A DNA stretch of 64,000 bases. Source: Rathayibacter agropyri. Its GTDB lineage: Bacteria > Actinomycetota > Actinomycetes > Actinomycetales > Microbacteriaceae. Under the pieces are notes generated by a model. The model was not told the origin of the DNA. It made no database searches and saw only the letters and a program-made list of their open reading frames with translations. The DNA lies in the NCBI RefSeq assembly GCF_013249015.1, contig NZ_JABRPL010000005.1, positions 1-64,000 of the forward strand, given 5' to 3'. Positions 8,285 to 16,667 of this stretch are shown here, piece after piece. Made by a program: the position numbers and the translations under genes. Every line of letters begins with the position of its first letter. The stretch's first letter is position 1.

Positions 8285-8821
8285 TTCTTTTCCTTATGTG
8301 TTAATGACGCCGACCGCGGCCGACGTCGTCAGAGTCCGCACGAGTGTGCGGTGCCCGTTCGACTCGACCTCTGCGGGTGAAACACGCATCGGCCGGAGTC
8401 GTCCGGGTCGTCTTAGAGGCTGAGCACGCGACTCCGGAGGAGGGCGGCTCTGCGGGGGAGAACGTCCCGTGCGTCGACAGAGTCGGCGGAACGGGGGTCG
8501 AACGAGGAACGGCGCGGCTTCCGCGGCGTCCTGTGAAGGGCGGTACCCGCGGGCGAGGCGGGCGTTCGAACCGGGGGACCGAGGACAATGCGCTCGATCT
8601 GTGCGGTTTCTATCAGGGGCTGAGTCTCTTCGTCGTGCGACTTGTCTCTTCGTCTTGCGACTTCTCAGCCATGGAATTCGGGCGATCGCCCAGGAGATGA
8701 GTTAACTGTACGGGATCACTGCCCCCGAGCGCGACTGTTTCTGTCACACGGTGCGCCGATTTTCCTGAACTTAGCGCCGGATCCGCGTCCCCCCGGGCTC
8801 GCGCCCTCCTCCGGTGCCCGC
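8285..8821. other. gene-free spacer upstream of the cold-shock gene
   Basis: No coding region is supported here: open frames are Arg/Gly-rich and lack ribosome sites. It probably holds the promoter and leader of the cold-shock gene and the 3' flank of the AI-2E transporter gene. A 20-nt tandem repeat lies inside it at 8624-8663. Confidence 0.5.
8624..8663. repeat. 20-nt tandem direct repeat, two copies
   Basis: GTCTCTTCGTCGTGCGACTT at 8624-8643 is followed directly by GTCTCTTCGTCTTGCGACTT at 8644-8663; 19 of 20 bases agree. It lies in non-coding DNA. Each unit could be a protein-binding site, or the repeat could be a recent slippage product. Confidence 0.8.
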
Positions 8822-9946
8822 TCAGACCGTCTCGGCGCGCTTCTGCCGCGCGGGCTCGGCGGGCGTGTCCGGTCCATTCCAGACCGTGACGATGCCCCAG
8901 ACGACCGCCGCGATCGGCACCGCCAGCACGGCCCCGACGATCCCGGCCAGGACCGTGCCGACGGTCAGCGCGATCAGCACGATCAGCGGGTGCAGCTTCA
9001 GCGAGCGCGCCATCACGACCGGCTGGAGGAAGTTGCCCTCAAGCTGATTGACCGCGATCACGACGAGGATGACGATCAGCGCCGCGACGGGCCCGTTCGC
9101 GACCAGAGCGACGAGGGCGGCGAGAATACCCGCGGCCGTTGCTCCGACGATCGGGATGAACGCCGTGAGGAAGACGATGACGGCCAGCGGGAGGGCCAGC
9201 GGCACCTGGATGATGGCCAGCGCGACTCCGATACCGACCGCGTCGACCGCCGCGATTATCGCCGTGCCGCGAACGTAGCCGCCGAGCACCTCGACGCCCT
9301 TATGCCCGACGCGCTGGGCACGCTCATAGCTCGACCCGGTGAACGGGCGGAGGAGGAACTCCCAGATCTTCGGCCCGTCCTTCATGAAGAAGAAGAGCAC
9401 GACGATCATGAGCACGAGGCCGGTGATGAAGTTGGCCGCCGCCGAGACGCCGGCCAGGGCGCCGGTGCCGAACGAGCTCGAGGTCAGGAACCCGACGACC
9501 GACTGCCTGGCATTCTCGATCTGGTCGTCTGTGATCTGGAACGGCAGGTGCTGCACGTAGTCCCGCAGAGAGGTGATGCCGTCCGAGGCGCTGCTCACCA
9601 GTTCATCCCACTGGTTGCGCACGGCGACAGTGATCAGCCAGCCGACCGCACCCAGGATCGCGAGCAGCCCAATGAGAGCCAGCCAGGTTGCGAGGATCGA
9701 CGGCACGCCCTTGCGCCGCATCCAGCGAAGGACCGGGTGAATTGCCGACGCGAGGATCAGGGCGATCATCACCGGGATCAGCACCAGCGTCAGCTGCGTC
9801 ATCGCGAAGACGAGTACCGAGGCGAGCAGCAGTACGACGACCACCTGGAGGCAGCGGAGCGCGAACCGGCCGAAGCCGTCGGTCCACACCGTTTGGCGCT
9901 GATCGGGTTGGAGGGTCGAGGGGTCGTTGCGGTCGAAGAAGCCCAT
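8822..9946 (-). CDS. AI-2E family transporter (PerM/YdiK-like)
   Basis: A 374-aa polytopic membrane protein of the AI-2E transporter family (PF01594), with about seven hydrophobic segments. Conserved pieces include PVMIALILASAIHPVLRWM, the central amphipathic region, IPIVGATAAGILAALVAL and EGNFLQPVVMARSLKLHPL. Members include autoinducer-2 exporters and Na+/H+ antiporter-like proteins; the substrate cannot be told from sequence. TACCGT lies 6 nt before the ATG on the coding strand, so the transcript is probably leaderless. A paralogue lies at 28058-29212. Confidence 0.9.
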   Translation of the reverse strand: MGFFDRNDPSTLQPDQRQTVWTDGFGRFALRCLQVVVVLLLASVLVFAMTQLTLVLIPVMIALILASAIHPVLRWMRRKGVPSILATWLALIGLLAILGAVGWLITVAVRNQWDELVSSASDGITSLRDYVQHLPFQITDDQIENARQSVVGFLTSSSFGTGALAGVSAAANFITGLVLMIVVLFFFMKDGPKIWEFLLRPFTGSSYERAQRVGHKGVEVLGGYVRGTAIIAAVDAVGIGVALAIIQVPLALPLAVIVFLTAFIPIVGATAAGILAALVALVANGPVAALIVILVVIAVNQLEGNFLQPVVMARSLKLHPLIVLIALTVGTVLAGIVGAVLAVPIAAVVWGIVTVWNGPDTPAEPARQKRAETV

Positions 9947-10010
9947 GCAGGGACGGTATCGGCTCGCCGAGTTCTCCCGTGCCTCCTTGACACCCCGCTA
10001 TCGCCGACAC

Positions 10011-10067
10011 TGAGGTGCCCGAGAGTGCTCCGATTCCCGCCGAGCCGGAGCAGAGTCGGGCACCTCA
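10011..10067 (-). terminator. two-stem terminator hairpin after lipid kinase gene
   Basis: Outer stem TGAGGTGCCCGA (10011-10022) with TCGGGCACCTCA (10056-10067), then matching 3-nt internal loops, then inner stem TGCTCCG (10026-10032) with CGGAGCA (10046-10052). It begins 16 nt after the kinase gene's stop. No U tract follows. Confidence 0.7.
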
Positions 10068-10082
10068 GCGCGCCGGGGGCAA

Positions 10083-11048
10083 TTAGGCGGGGACGCGCAC
10101 TGTGAGGCCGCCCGGCTCGATCCAGGTGTGGAATGCCGACGTGGAGCCGAACGAGTCGCCGTCGAGCTCGATCTCCTGCGCACGATCGAGGCGAACCGTG
10201 AGGTCTCGGCCCTTCACGTACCGCAGGGCCGAGACTTCCCTGGTCAGGCCCATGAGCTTCTTCCCGACAGCACCGCTGCGGCGCAGGACGCCGTTTTCCC
10301 AGACCACCTTGAAGATGATCTGCGCCCAACCGATAAAGCCATCCGGCCGCAGCAAAACGATGTCGAACTCGCCGTCGTCGACCGCGGCGTCCGGCAGCAG
10401 CAGGATGTTCGCGGGCAGGGCGCCGCAGTTGCCCACGATGATCGTGTGTGCGCGCACCCTCCGGGTCTTCGAGCCGTCCAAGCGGTAGCGGAACTCGAGC
10501 TGATTCTTATCGAGCAGCGCCTTGCGGAGCGCATCGACGTACGCGAGCCAGCCGGCGCGCTTTTTGAGATCGTCGTCGGTGTTCGCGAGCATCTTCGCGT
10601 CGATCCCGAGGCCCGCCATGACGACGTAGGCGTGCCGGTCCCGGCCCTGAGGTGTCTCGATGTCGATCAGCCCGACGTCGATCGCGCGATCCTTCCCCGA
10701 GAAGGCGACGGTGAGCGCATTGTCGATGTCGTCGAGAGTGAGGTCCAGGTTGCGGGCGAGCAGGTTGCCGGTGCCGGAGGGCAGCAGGGCGAGCGAGGCG
10801 TCCCCGCCGCGCAGCGCCTCGGCGACCACACGGACAGTGCCGTCGCCGCCCGCCGCGATCACCACGTCGACCCCGGCGGCTAGCGCCTCCTTGGTCTGTC
10901 CGGCTCCCGGGTCCTCGACGGAGGTCTCGTACCAGAGCGTCTCCTCCCAGCCCGCGGCCTCCTGGGCGCGCGTGACGGCGGCCTGCACCGTCTCGAGTTC
11001 GACCTTGACCGGGTTGTAGACGATCGCCGCGCGGCGGCGCTCAGGCAT
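10083..11048 (-). CDS. diacylglycerol kinase-family lipid kinase
   Basis: A 321-aa soluble lipid kinase of the DAGK catalytic family (YegS/BmrU/DgkB type). The glycine-rich catalytic signature VVIAAGGDGTVRVVAEAL is present, followed by LALLPSGTGNLLARNL, both diagnostic. It starts RRRAAIVYNPVKV and ends in the C-terminal beta-sandwich. It would phosphorylate diacylglycerol or a related lipid with ATP at the membrane. Its start overlaps the stop of the small acidic gene upstream by 8 nt, so the two form an operon. Confidence 0.92.
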   Translation of the reverse strand: MPERRRAAIVYNPVKVELETVQAAVTRAQEAAGWEETLWYETSVEDPGAGQTKEALAAGVDVVIAAGGDGTVRVVAEALRGGDASLALLPSGTGNLLARNLDLTLDDIDNALTVAFSGKDRAIDVGLIDIETPQGRDRHAYVVMAGLGIDAKMLANTDDDLKKRAGWLAYVDALRKALLDKNQLEFRYRLDGSKTRRVRAHTIIVGNCGALPANILLLPDAAVDDGEFDIVLLRPDGFIGWAQIIFKVVWENGVLRRSGAVGKKLMGLTREVSALRYVKGRDLTVRLDRAQEIELDGDSFGSTSAFHTWIEPGGLTVRVPA

Positions 11049-11244
11049 CGTCCCGGCTCTCGTCGAGTTCGTCGCCGTTCTCGTCCACCCGGCCGGGACG
11101 CACGGCAGCGTCCTCGCGGATGTCGATGCGGGTGTCGCCGGCCTCCGTCGTCGAAATGTCGATGCGGGGGGCCGCGTCGGCCTCCGCCGCCTTCGGGGCG
11201 CTCGTCAGCTGGTCGTGGCGGTCGTCCGCGCTCTGGTCGCTCAT
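11041..11244 (-). CDS. small acidic hypothetical protein upstream of lipid kinase
   Basis: A 67-aa acidic protein (MSDQSADDRHDQLTSAPK at the start, DENGDELDESRDDA at the end) with no known domain. TACCGT sits 6 nt upstream of the ATG at 11244, supporting a leaderless start. Its 3' end overlaps the lipid kinase start by 8 nt, so the gene is co-expressed with the kinase and may tune its translation. Confidence 0.6.
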   Translation of the reverse strand: MSDQSADDRHDQLTSAPKAAEADAAPRIDISTTEAGDTRIDIREDAAVRPGRVDENGDELDESRDDA

Positions 11245-11295
11245 GTCTGGACGGTAGCAGCGGCCCATTCGAGGGCGCACGGGCTTGCGGCGGCG

Positions 11296-11363
11296 CGCAA
11301 CGTCAGCTGAGAGGCATCCTCATCCACCATCGCGGATGAGACCTCGTCTCAGCTGACGTTGCG
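11296..11363 (-). terminator. long two-stem terminator hairpin
   Basis: CGCAACGTCAGCTGAGA at 11296-11312 pairs perfectly with TCTCAGCTGACGTTGCG at 11347-11363; symmetric 6-nt internal loops follow, then inner stem CTCATCC with GGATGAG. It begins 9 nt after the stop of the DoxX-like gene, so it most likely ends that operon; it could also act in the other direction. Confidence 0.75.
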
Positions 11364-11371
11364 TCGTGCCC

Positions 11372-11734
11372 TCAGCGCGACCGAGCAGCCTGGAGCCCCC
11401 ACAGCACGAGCGGAATCTGCAGCGGCAGGCGCAGGAGGGTGATCGCGCGGGTCCGCGGGCGCCGTGCATCCCTCGCCATCTGCACGTTCCCGGGGAACAC
11501 GGCGGCCATCAGCGCGGCGGAGGCGAGTCCGCCGACGGCGCGAGTGCGAGGCAGCAGAGTCGCGGCGGCACAGGCCAGCTCCGCCGCTCCGGAGGCGAGG
11601 ACCCAGCCGCGGGCCGAGCCCGGCATCCTGCGCGGTACGACCGCGTCGAAGGTCTGCGGGTGCACGAGATGCACCACTCCCGAGATCGCCATCGCCGAGA
11701 CGAGGACGAGCGGGCCCGTACCGAGCCGGGTCAC
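11372..11734 (-). CDS. DoxX-family membrane protein
   Basis: A 120-aa membrane protein with four predicted hydrophobic segments, including SGVVHLVHPQTFDAVVPRRM and LASGAAELACAAATLLP, the usual layout of the DoxX / DoxX-like family. The GTG at 11734 overlaps the stop of the upstream hydrolase-fold gene in a 4-nt GTGA. Family members are linked to thiol or oxidative-stress handling; this is family knowledge, not shown here. Confidence 0.75.
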   Translation of the reverse strand: MTRLGTGPLVLVSAMAISGVVHLVHPQTFDAVVPRRMPGSARGWVLASGAAELACAAATLLPRTRAVGGLASAALMAAVFPGNVQMARDARRPRTRAITLLRLPLQIPLVLWGLQAARSR

Positions 11735-12621
11735 CGCCCCTCCGCTCCTCGTTCGAGCGGAGCGACGTGGTCGAGGATGCGCCGCCACTCCCGCACCAGC
11801 GCCAGCCGACCCGTGCCGGCGACGGTGACCGTGCGCGCGCGGTCGAGTCGCCCGCGGTACCAGCGGCCATCCTCCGCGCTGGCGACCGGGTCCGCGTCGC
11901 CGTGCACGAGCAGAGTGTCGGCGGCGACCCGGTCCAGATCGTCCGCCCAGGAGCCGTGCCGGAGTGCGGCCAGGTCGGTCGCGGCTCCGCCCGGCCCCTG
12001 CCGCCAGCCCTCGCCGAGCATCCGTTCGAGCCGATTGCGCAGGCCGACATAGCTCGCGAGGACCGGGTCGTCGGAGTCGATGCCGAGCGCGTCGAGTCCC
12101 GGTTGCGTCTGCGGCAGGGAGGCACCGATCGCGGTGGCGTCCTCGTCCGGGAGAATCTCGCGCCGCTCCCACGCGCCGGTGGGGTGGACGAGGACGCCGG
12201 CCTGCGGCGGCGCCGGGGTGCCGATGACGGCGAGACGGTCGACAAGATCGGGGTGCCGGGCGGCGAGCGAGAGGGCGAACACGCCTCCAGACCCCCAGCC
12301 CACCACGCCGATGCTGCCGAAGCGCGCGCCCTCGACCATGCGGGCCGTCCGTTCGGATCGACGCAGGTACTCGGCCAGGTCATCGGCGCGGTCCTCCACG
12401 CGGCCGTGCGCGGCATCGACCGGGTCAGAGGCGCCGTAGCCGGGGCGGTCGAGGATCAGCAGGTGTAGCCCCCAGGGTCCGGTGATCGTCGGGTCGGGGT
12501 CGAAGCCGCCCGCACCGGGGGTCGGGTGGCAGAACACGACCAGACGGTCGGCGACGGGATCGCCCGCCGCCGAGACGCCGATCCCTCGGCCGGACCGCAG
12601 CTCGAAACGGTGGTTCGCCAT
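11731..12621 (-). CDS. alpha/beta-hydrolase-fold protein lacking catalytic residues
   Basis: A 296-aa protein with the clear outline of an alpha/beta hydrolase: VVFCHPTPGAGG (oxyanion loop), LLILDRPGYGASDP, and LLVHGDADPVAS near the third acidic position. However the nucleophile elbow reads VVGWGSGG, so the position that normally carries Ser (GxSxG) is Gly, and the usual C-terminal His turn (GxGH) reads AGTGRLALV with Arg. Both key residues appear lost, so it may be a non-enzymatic or altered member. The ATG at 12621 follows GGAGGCGAC. It is coupled to the DoxX-like gene. Confidence 0.8.
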   Translation of the reverse strand: MANHRFELRSGRGIGVSAAGDPVADRLVVFCHPTPGAGGFDPDPTITGPWGLHLLILDRPGYGASDPVDAAHGRVEDRADDLAEYLRRSERTARMVEGARFGSIGVVGWGSGGVFALSLAARHPDLVDRLAVIGTPAPPQAGVLVHPTGAWERREILPDEDATAIGASLPQTQPGLDALGIDSDDPVLASYVGLRNRLERMLGEGWRQGPGGAATDLAALRHGSWADDLDRVAADTLLVHGDADPVASAEDGRWYRGRLDRARTVTVAGTGRLALVREWRRILDHVAPLERGAEGR

Positions 12622-13138
12622 GTCGCCTCCTGGGCACGCCGACTGTCGGCGCATCCCTCCCAGTCAAGCGGAGCCGGGCGCCCGCGCGCTGGGCCTTGCG
12701 CGGGACGAGACGCATCCGGACGCAGCAGGTTGCTCGGAACGCCCATTTCGATCGAGTGCGTTGCCCGCGCGGCGGCGAGTTTAGGGAGTTTATCCAGATT
12801 CCCTCAACTGCACTAAAGTCCGAAAACTGCGCTCGAGCCGGCCGCTGACGTCGACCCGAGTCGACTGGGTAGAGGCCGCGTTAGTCGCCGGATCCCGCCC
12901 CTGCACGCGCGGCACAGCGAACGCTGGCATGCTGTACAAGACGGTCGGTGCGCTCAGGTGCGCCGCACGGACGGCTCCTTCCGCACGACAGCGGCGAGCC
13001 GGCCCCGTCCCGCACACCTCAACCCGCTCCCGACAGCGCGCGACAGCGCCGGAGCGACACATCACCGCGGCCCGTCCGGGCGCGCGGTCGGACCGGCGCC
13101 GTGCGCACGCGTCCCGCCACTCCCTCCGGAAAGCACAC
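12622..13138. other. gene-free divergent promoter region upstream of RNase J
   Basis: These 517 bases separate the divergent hydrolase-fold and RNase J genes. The RNase J frame is open upstream to 12929, but those 70 codons are Arg/Pro/Ala-rich and do not look like RNase J, so they are treated as leader. A locally AT-richer stretch near 12780-12830 may hold promoters. No other feature is recognised. Confidence 0.4.
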
Positions 13139-14845
13139 ATGAGAAACAGCAGAACCGCGAAGCCTGCCCGCCACCACCTCGAGCTCCCCAGGCCCAAGCC
13201 CCTCGAGAAGGGTGCCCTGCGGATCACGCCGCTTGGTGGCCTCGGCGAGATCGGCCGCAACATGACTGTCTTCGAGCACAAGGGCAAGCTGCTCATCGTC
13301 GACTGCGGCGTGTTGTTCCCCGAGGAGAACCAGCCAGGGATCGACGTGATCCTCCCCGACTTCGCCGCGATCCGCTCGCGCCTGAAGGACATCGAGGCGA
13401 TCGTTCTGACCCACGGCCACGAGGACCACATTGGCGGCGTCCCGTACCTGCTCAAAGAGCGCGGCGACATCCCGATCATCGCGTCGACGTTCACGCTCGC
13501 GCTGATCACCGCGAAGCTCACGGAGCACCGCATTACTCCGCGCACCCGCCCCGTCAAGGAGGGCGACCGCGTCGATGCGGGCGTCTTCGACCTCGAGTTC
13601 CTCGCCGTCAATCACTCGATCCCGGACGGGCTCGCCGTCGCGATCCGCACCGAGGCGGGCCTCGTCCTGCACACGGGCGACTTCAAGATGGACCAGTTCC
13701 CGCTCGATGGGCGCACGACCGACCTCCCCGGCTTCGCTCGCCTCGGGGATGAGGGCGTCGATCTCTTCCTGGTCGACTCCACCAACGCCGACGTGCCAGG
13801 CTTCGCCATCTCGGAGGGCGACCTCGCTCCCGCGATCGACCAGGTGTTCCGCACCGCGCCGCGCCGCATCGTCGTGTCGAGCTTCGCCAGCCACGTGCAC
13901 CGCATCCAGCAGGTTCTCGACGCCGCGCAGCGCCACGGCCGCAAGGTTGCCTTCGTCGGCCGCTCGATGGTCCGCAATATGGGGATCGCTGCCGAGCTGG
14001 GCTACCTCAAGATCCCCGCCGGCCTCGTCGTCGACATGAAGGTGCTCGAGAAGCTTCCCGCGACCGAGATCGTGATGATTTGCACCGGATCCCAGGGTGA
14101 GCCGATGGCTGCGCTCTCGCGCATGGCCAATAAGGACCACATCATCGACATCGGACCGGGCGACACCGTGCTGCTCGCCAGCTCGCTGATCCCCGGCAAC
14201 GAGAACGCGATCTACCGGATTATCAACGCGTTCACCCGGTGGGGCGCGACCGTGGTGCACAAAGGCAATGCCAAGGTGCACGTCTCGGGTCACGCCAGCG
14301 CGGGAGAGCTCGCCTACTGCTACAACATCCTCCGCCCGACCGCTGTCTTGCCCGTGCACGGCGAGTGGCGCCACCTGACCGCGAATGCGGCCATCGCGAC
14401 CCGCACTGGGATCGACGAGAAGGACGTCTTCGTGATCGAGGACGGCGTCTCGCTTGACCTGGTCAAGGGCCGTGCCCGCATCAGCGGCCGGATCGAGGCC
14501 GACCACATTCTGGTCGACGGCACCACGATGGGCGTCGCGACCGAGGACGCCATGCTCGATCGCCGCGTCTTGGCGGAGGAGGGGGCGATCACCGTCCTCG
14601 CCATCGTCGATGTCGATCGCGGCACGCTCGGCGAGTCGGTCGAGTTCTTCACCCGCGGCTTCGTTGAGGAGCCGGGTTGGAAGGCCAACGCGAGCAAGGC
14701 GATCGACGAGGCGGTTCTGCAGGCCGCTGGCTCGCCCACTGACCGCGACGCAATGGAGAAGTTGATTACCCGGACGCTCGGACGCTGGCTGACCCGCCGC
14801 CACCGCCGCAACCCGGTGATCACGACCATCGTTGTCGAGGAGTAA
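13139..14845 (+). CDS. rnj: ribonuclease J
   Basis: A 568-aa metallo-beta-lactamase/beta-CASP ribonuclease with 5'-exo and endonuclease activity in mRNA decay and rRNA maturation. Zinc-binding motif II is LTHGHEDHIGG; further motifs are LHTGDFKMD, the beta-CASP VSSFASHVHRIQQV, and VSGHASAGELAY. The C-terminal domain ends RRNPVITTIVVEE. The ATG at 13139 with CCGGAAAG upstream gives the family's usual length. It stands alone rather than next to dapA, its neighbour in many actinobacteria. Confidence 0.95.
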   Translation: MRNSRTAKPARHHLELPRPKPLEKGALRITPLGGLGEIGRNMTVFEHKGKLLIVDCGVLFPEENQPGIDVILPDFAAIRSRLKDIEAIVLTHGHEDHIGGVPYLLKERGDIPIIASTFTLALITAKLTEHRITPRTRPVKEGDRVDAGVFDLEFLAVNHSIPDGLAVAIRTEAGLVLHTGDFKMDQFPLDGRTTDLPGFARLGDEGVDLFLVDSTNADVPGFAISEGDLAPAIDQVFRTAPRRIVVSSFASHVHRIQQVLDAAQRHGRKVAFVGRSMVRNMGIAAELGYLKIPAGLVVDMKVLEKLPATEIVMICTGSQGEPMAALSRMANKDHIIDIGPGDTVLLASSLIPGNENAIYRIINAFTRWGATVVHKGNAKVHVSGHASAGELAYCYNILRPTAVLPVHGEWRHLTANAAIATRTGIDEKDVFVIEDGVSLDLVKGRARISGRIEADHILVDGTTMGVATEDAMLDRRVLAEEGAITVLAIVDVDRGTLGESVEFFTRGFVEEPGWKANASKAIDEAVLQAAGSPTDRDAMEKLITRTLGRWLTRRHRRNPVITTIVVEE

Positions 14846-14859
14846 GCCCCCGCGTCCAC

Positions 14860-14906
14860 TGCGCCACGGGACGCCCAACGCAAGGGTTGGGTGATAGCGT
14901 GGCGCA
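14860..14906 (+). terminator. two-stem terminator hairpin of rnj
   Basis: Outer stem TGCGCCAC (14860-14867) with GTGGCGCA (14899-14906), a 6/7-nt internal loop, and inner stem CCCAAC (14874-14879) with GTTGGG (14886-14891). It starts 14 nt after the rnj stop. Confidence 0.7.
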
Positions 14907-14941
14907 CGGTTCCTTTTCCTGGGATCGAAGGGCGGAGTGAC

Positions 14942-15349
14942 ATGGCATCCATCCACGCGGAGCAGCAGACACGGCGGCCTCGCGCCGTGACGATGGCGAT
15001 GGCGCACAAGAGCGACGAGTCCGCCATCGAGTCCGTCTTACAGGTGCGGGTAGCGCTCCTCATCGAATCCCTCGGAAGTGGAGCGGAGGTCGCGAGACTT
15101 CTCGACGTCAACCGCAGCCAGCCGTCGCAGTGGCGTCGTGGAAACGAGCAGCCAGGGCCCCGAACGAGTCAGCTACTGCTCGACCTCGACTACGTCGTCG
15201 CGAAGGCGCGGCAGGCCTGGTCAGGGCGCGCCGCTGTCGACTGGCTGACCGGCGCCAACTCTGCCCTCGACGGTGCTCGGCCTATTGATGTTCTGAGGAG
15301 TTCTGGCAGCACGGAGGTCATCCGGGCACTCGACGTGGCCATGGCTTAG
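14942..15349 (+). CDS. Xre/MbcA/ParS-type antitoxin (DUF2384)
   Basis: A 135-aa antitoxin of the Xre-RES type II system. The N-terminal half holds a helix-turn-helix (SGAEVARLLDVNRSQPSQWR) for operator binding, and the C-terminal half is the toxin-binding DUF2384 region (AWSGRAAVDWLTGANSALDG). The ATG at 14942 has GGAG 5 nt upstream. The RES toxin gene begins 2 nt after the stop. Family knowledge: the antitoxin both neutralises the toxin and represses the operon; no operator could be assigned by eye. Confidence 0.87.
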   Translation: MASIHAEQQTRRPRAVTMAMAHKSDESAIESVLQVRVALLIESLGSGAEVARLLDVNRSQPSQWRRGNEQPGPRTSQLLLDLDYVVAKARQAWSGRAAVDWLTGANSALDGARPIDVLRSSGSTEVIRALDVAMA

Positions 15350-15351
15350 GC

Positions 15352-15927
15352 ATGCTGGTCTATCGGGTTTTCGCCTATGATCCGGCGGCGAGGATCGGCG
15401 AATCGGGGCACCCCGACTTCGTGTATCAGCCCGCTCAGGGATTCTCGAGGCTCGATAATCCTGCTTCTTACACGACGTGGTACTTCGGCCACACGCCGGA
15501 GGTAGCCGTGGGCGAGTCCTTCGGCGACCTGGCTACTTGGTCGGACGACATGTTCGAGACTCCCTGGCTCCCGCTCGGTCGCCGGGTCCTCGGGGTCTTC
15601 GAGATTTCCGATGACACCCCTCTCCTCGACCTGGACGACGCCGCGAATCTCGTGGAGCGCTCGCTTCGGCCAACCCAGGTCGTCACGAGGGTGCGGGCGG
15701 TGAGTCAGGCGTGGGCGCTCAGCATCTTCCGGGAGGAGCGCCACGGCGCTAGGTGCTGGGCGGGAGTCCGATGGTGGTCCTACCGACGCCCGCACTGGAC
15801 GGTCTTCGGGCTCTGGAGCGTCGATGACGGGGCCGTGCAGCACCGGCTCGTCGAGGCGCAGCCCCTCTCGCGTACCCACCCCGCGGTCGTCTCCGCTCGC
15901 GCCTCGCTGGGGAAGACCTGGCACTGA
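15352..15927 (+). CDS. RES-domain toxin (NAD-degrading family)
   Basis: A 191-aa RES toxin (PF08808). The three residues naming the family can be placed: Arg33 in GFSRLDNPASY, Glu55 in VAVGESFG, and Ser143 in VRWWSYRR. Characterised members deplete NAD+ (Mycobacterium MbcT by phosphorolysis, others by hydrolysis). The ATG start lies 2 nt after the antitoxin stop. The protein is full length with no damage, so the module is probably active. Confidence 0.87.
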   Translation: MLVYRVFAYDPAARIGESGHPDFVYQPAQGFSRLDNPASYTTWYFGHTPEVAVGESFGDLATWSDDMFETPWLPLGRRVLGVFEISDDTPLLDLDDAANLVERSLRPTQVVTRVRAVSQAWALSIFREERHGARCWAGVRWWSYRRPHWTVFGLWSVDDGAVQHRLVEAQPLSRTHPAVVSARASLGKTWH

Positions 15928-15954
15928 GCGGCGCACTGTCACGCCCGCATCCGC

Positions 15955-15990
15955 CTCCGCTACCCCCTGCGCCGTCGGGCGGGGGCGGAG
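15955..15990 (+). terminator. terminator hairpin after the Xre-RES operon
   Basis: CTCCGC at 15955-15960 pairs with GCGGAG at 15985-15990 and, past a 2-nt bulge, CCCC pairs with GGGG; the loop is GC-rich. It lies 28 nt after the toxin stop. Confidence 0.5.
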
Positions 15991-16035
15991 CAGAGTGGGA
16001 GGGTCGGCAGAGCGCCGACGCGAAGGGAGAGCGCT

Positions 16036-16173
16036 ATGAGCACCGACCGCACCACAGGCGACGACACCGAGAAGACCGAGGACCTCCCCGACGGCTCCGG
16101 AACAGACACGTCTTCCGGCGGAGGCGACACCGACACCGTGTCCGGAGGCGAGCCGGAAGAGCCCACGAAGTAG
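16036..16173 (+). CDS. 45-aa acidic small protein
   Basis: A very short gene: ATG at 16036, stop TAG at 16171-16173, preceded by AAGGGAGA at a good distance. The 45-aa product is almost only Thr, Asp, Glu, Gly and Ser (it ends GGEPEEPTK). No domain is known. The strong ribosome site and the similarity in style to other small acidic proteins in the window support a real gene. Confidence 0.55.
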   Translation: MSTDRTTGDDTEKTEDLPDGSGTDTSSGGGDTDTVSGGEPEEPTK

Positions 16174-16248
16174 GGGGCCTCGCGGCGGGAGGGCTGAGCG
16201 GATGGTGCCGATCGGCCCATCCCTTTCCGCGTGCCCCCCTCCGCGTGC

Positions 16249-16506
16249 CTAGACCAGAGGGCCGTCGGTCTCGCTCGAGCGGCGGGTGACCTGCTCGCCG
16301 CTGGCCGGGTCGACGGCCGAGCGCGTGGTCGACACGGCCTGGCGGCGGCGCGTCAACAGGACCAGCCCGAGGATCAGGCCGACCGCTCCTGCTGCCATGA
16401 GGATGTAGCCGACCAGCTTCAGGTCGATACCGGACACTTGCGCGTCGACGGCGAAGGCGAGGACCGCGCCGACGATGAGGAGGAAGATCCCTGCTCCGAT
16501 GCTCAT
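16249..16506 (-). CDS. DUF6458 small membrane protein
   Basis: An 85-aa protein with two transmembrane helices: MSIGAGIFLLIVGAVLAFAV, then VGYILMAAGAVGLILGLVLL, followed by a basic RRR stop-transfer and a polar tail. This is the layout of the actinobacterial DUF6458 family. The ATG at 16506 follows GGAGTACGC. The function is unknown. Confidence 0.82.
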   Translation of the reverse strand: MSIGAGIFLLIVGAVLAFAVDAQVSGIDLKLVGYILMAAGAVGLILGLVLLTRRRQAVSTTRSAVDPASGEQVTRRSSETDGPLV

Positions 16507-16667
16507 TGCGTACTCCTTCTGCGTCTCCGATGCGCGCGCTGGACTCGCGCAGGAACATCGGCGATCGCCCCACGGTAAGCCGGGAGACAGAGGGTAACCC
16601 AGGCCTTCCTCCGGAGGACGTCGGGGTGTATGGCCGAAGACGAGTCTCGGAGTTGACGACGACGCGG

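Noticed and set aside
12929-13138. In-frame upstream extension of RNase J
   Set aside because: The 70 extra codons are Arg/Pro/Ala-rich, do not match the family and lack a ribosome site; ATG 13139 gives the normal length.
13019-15007. A 662-codon open frame on the minus strand
   Set aside because: Antisense to RNase J, whose motifs are complete.
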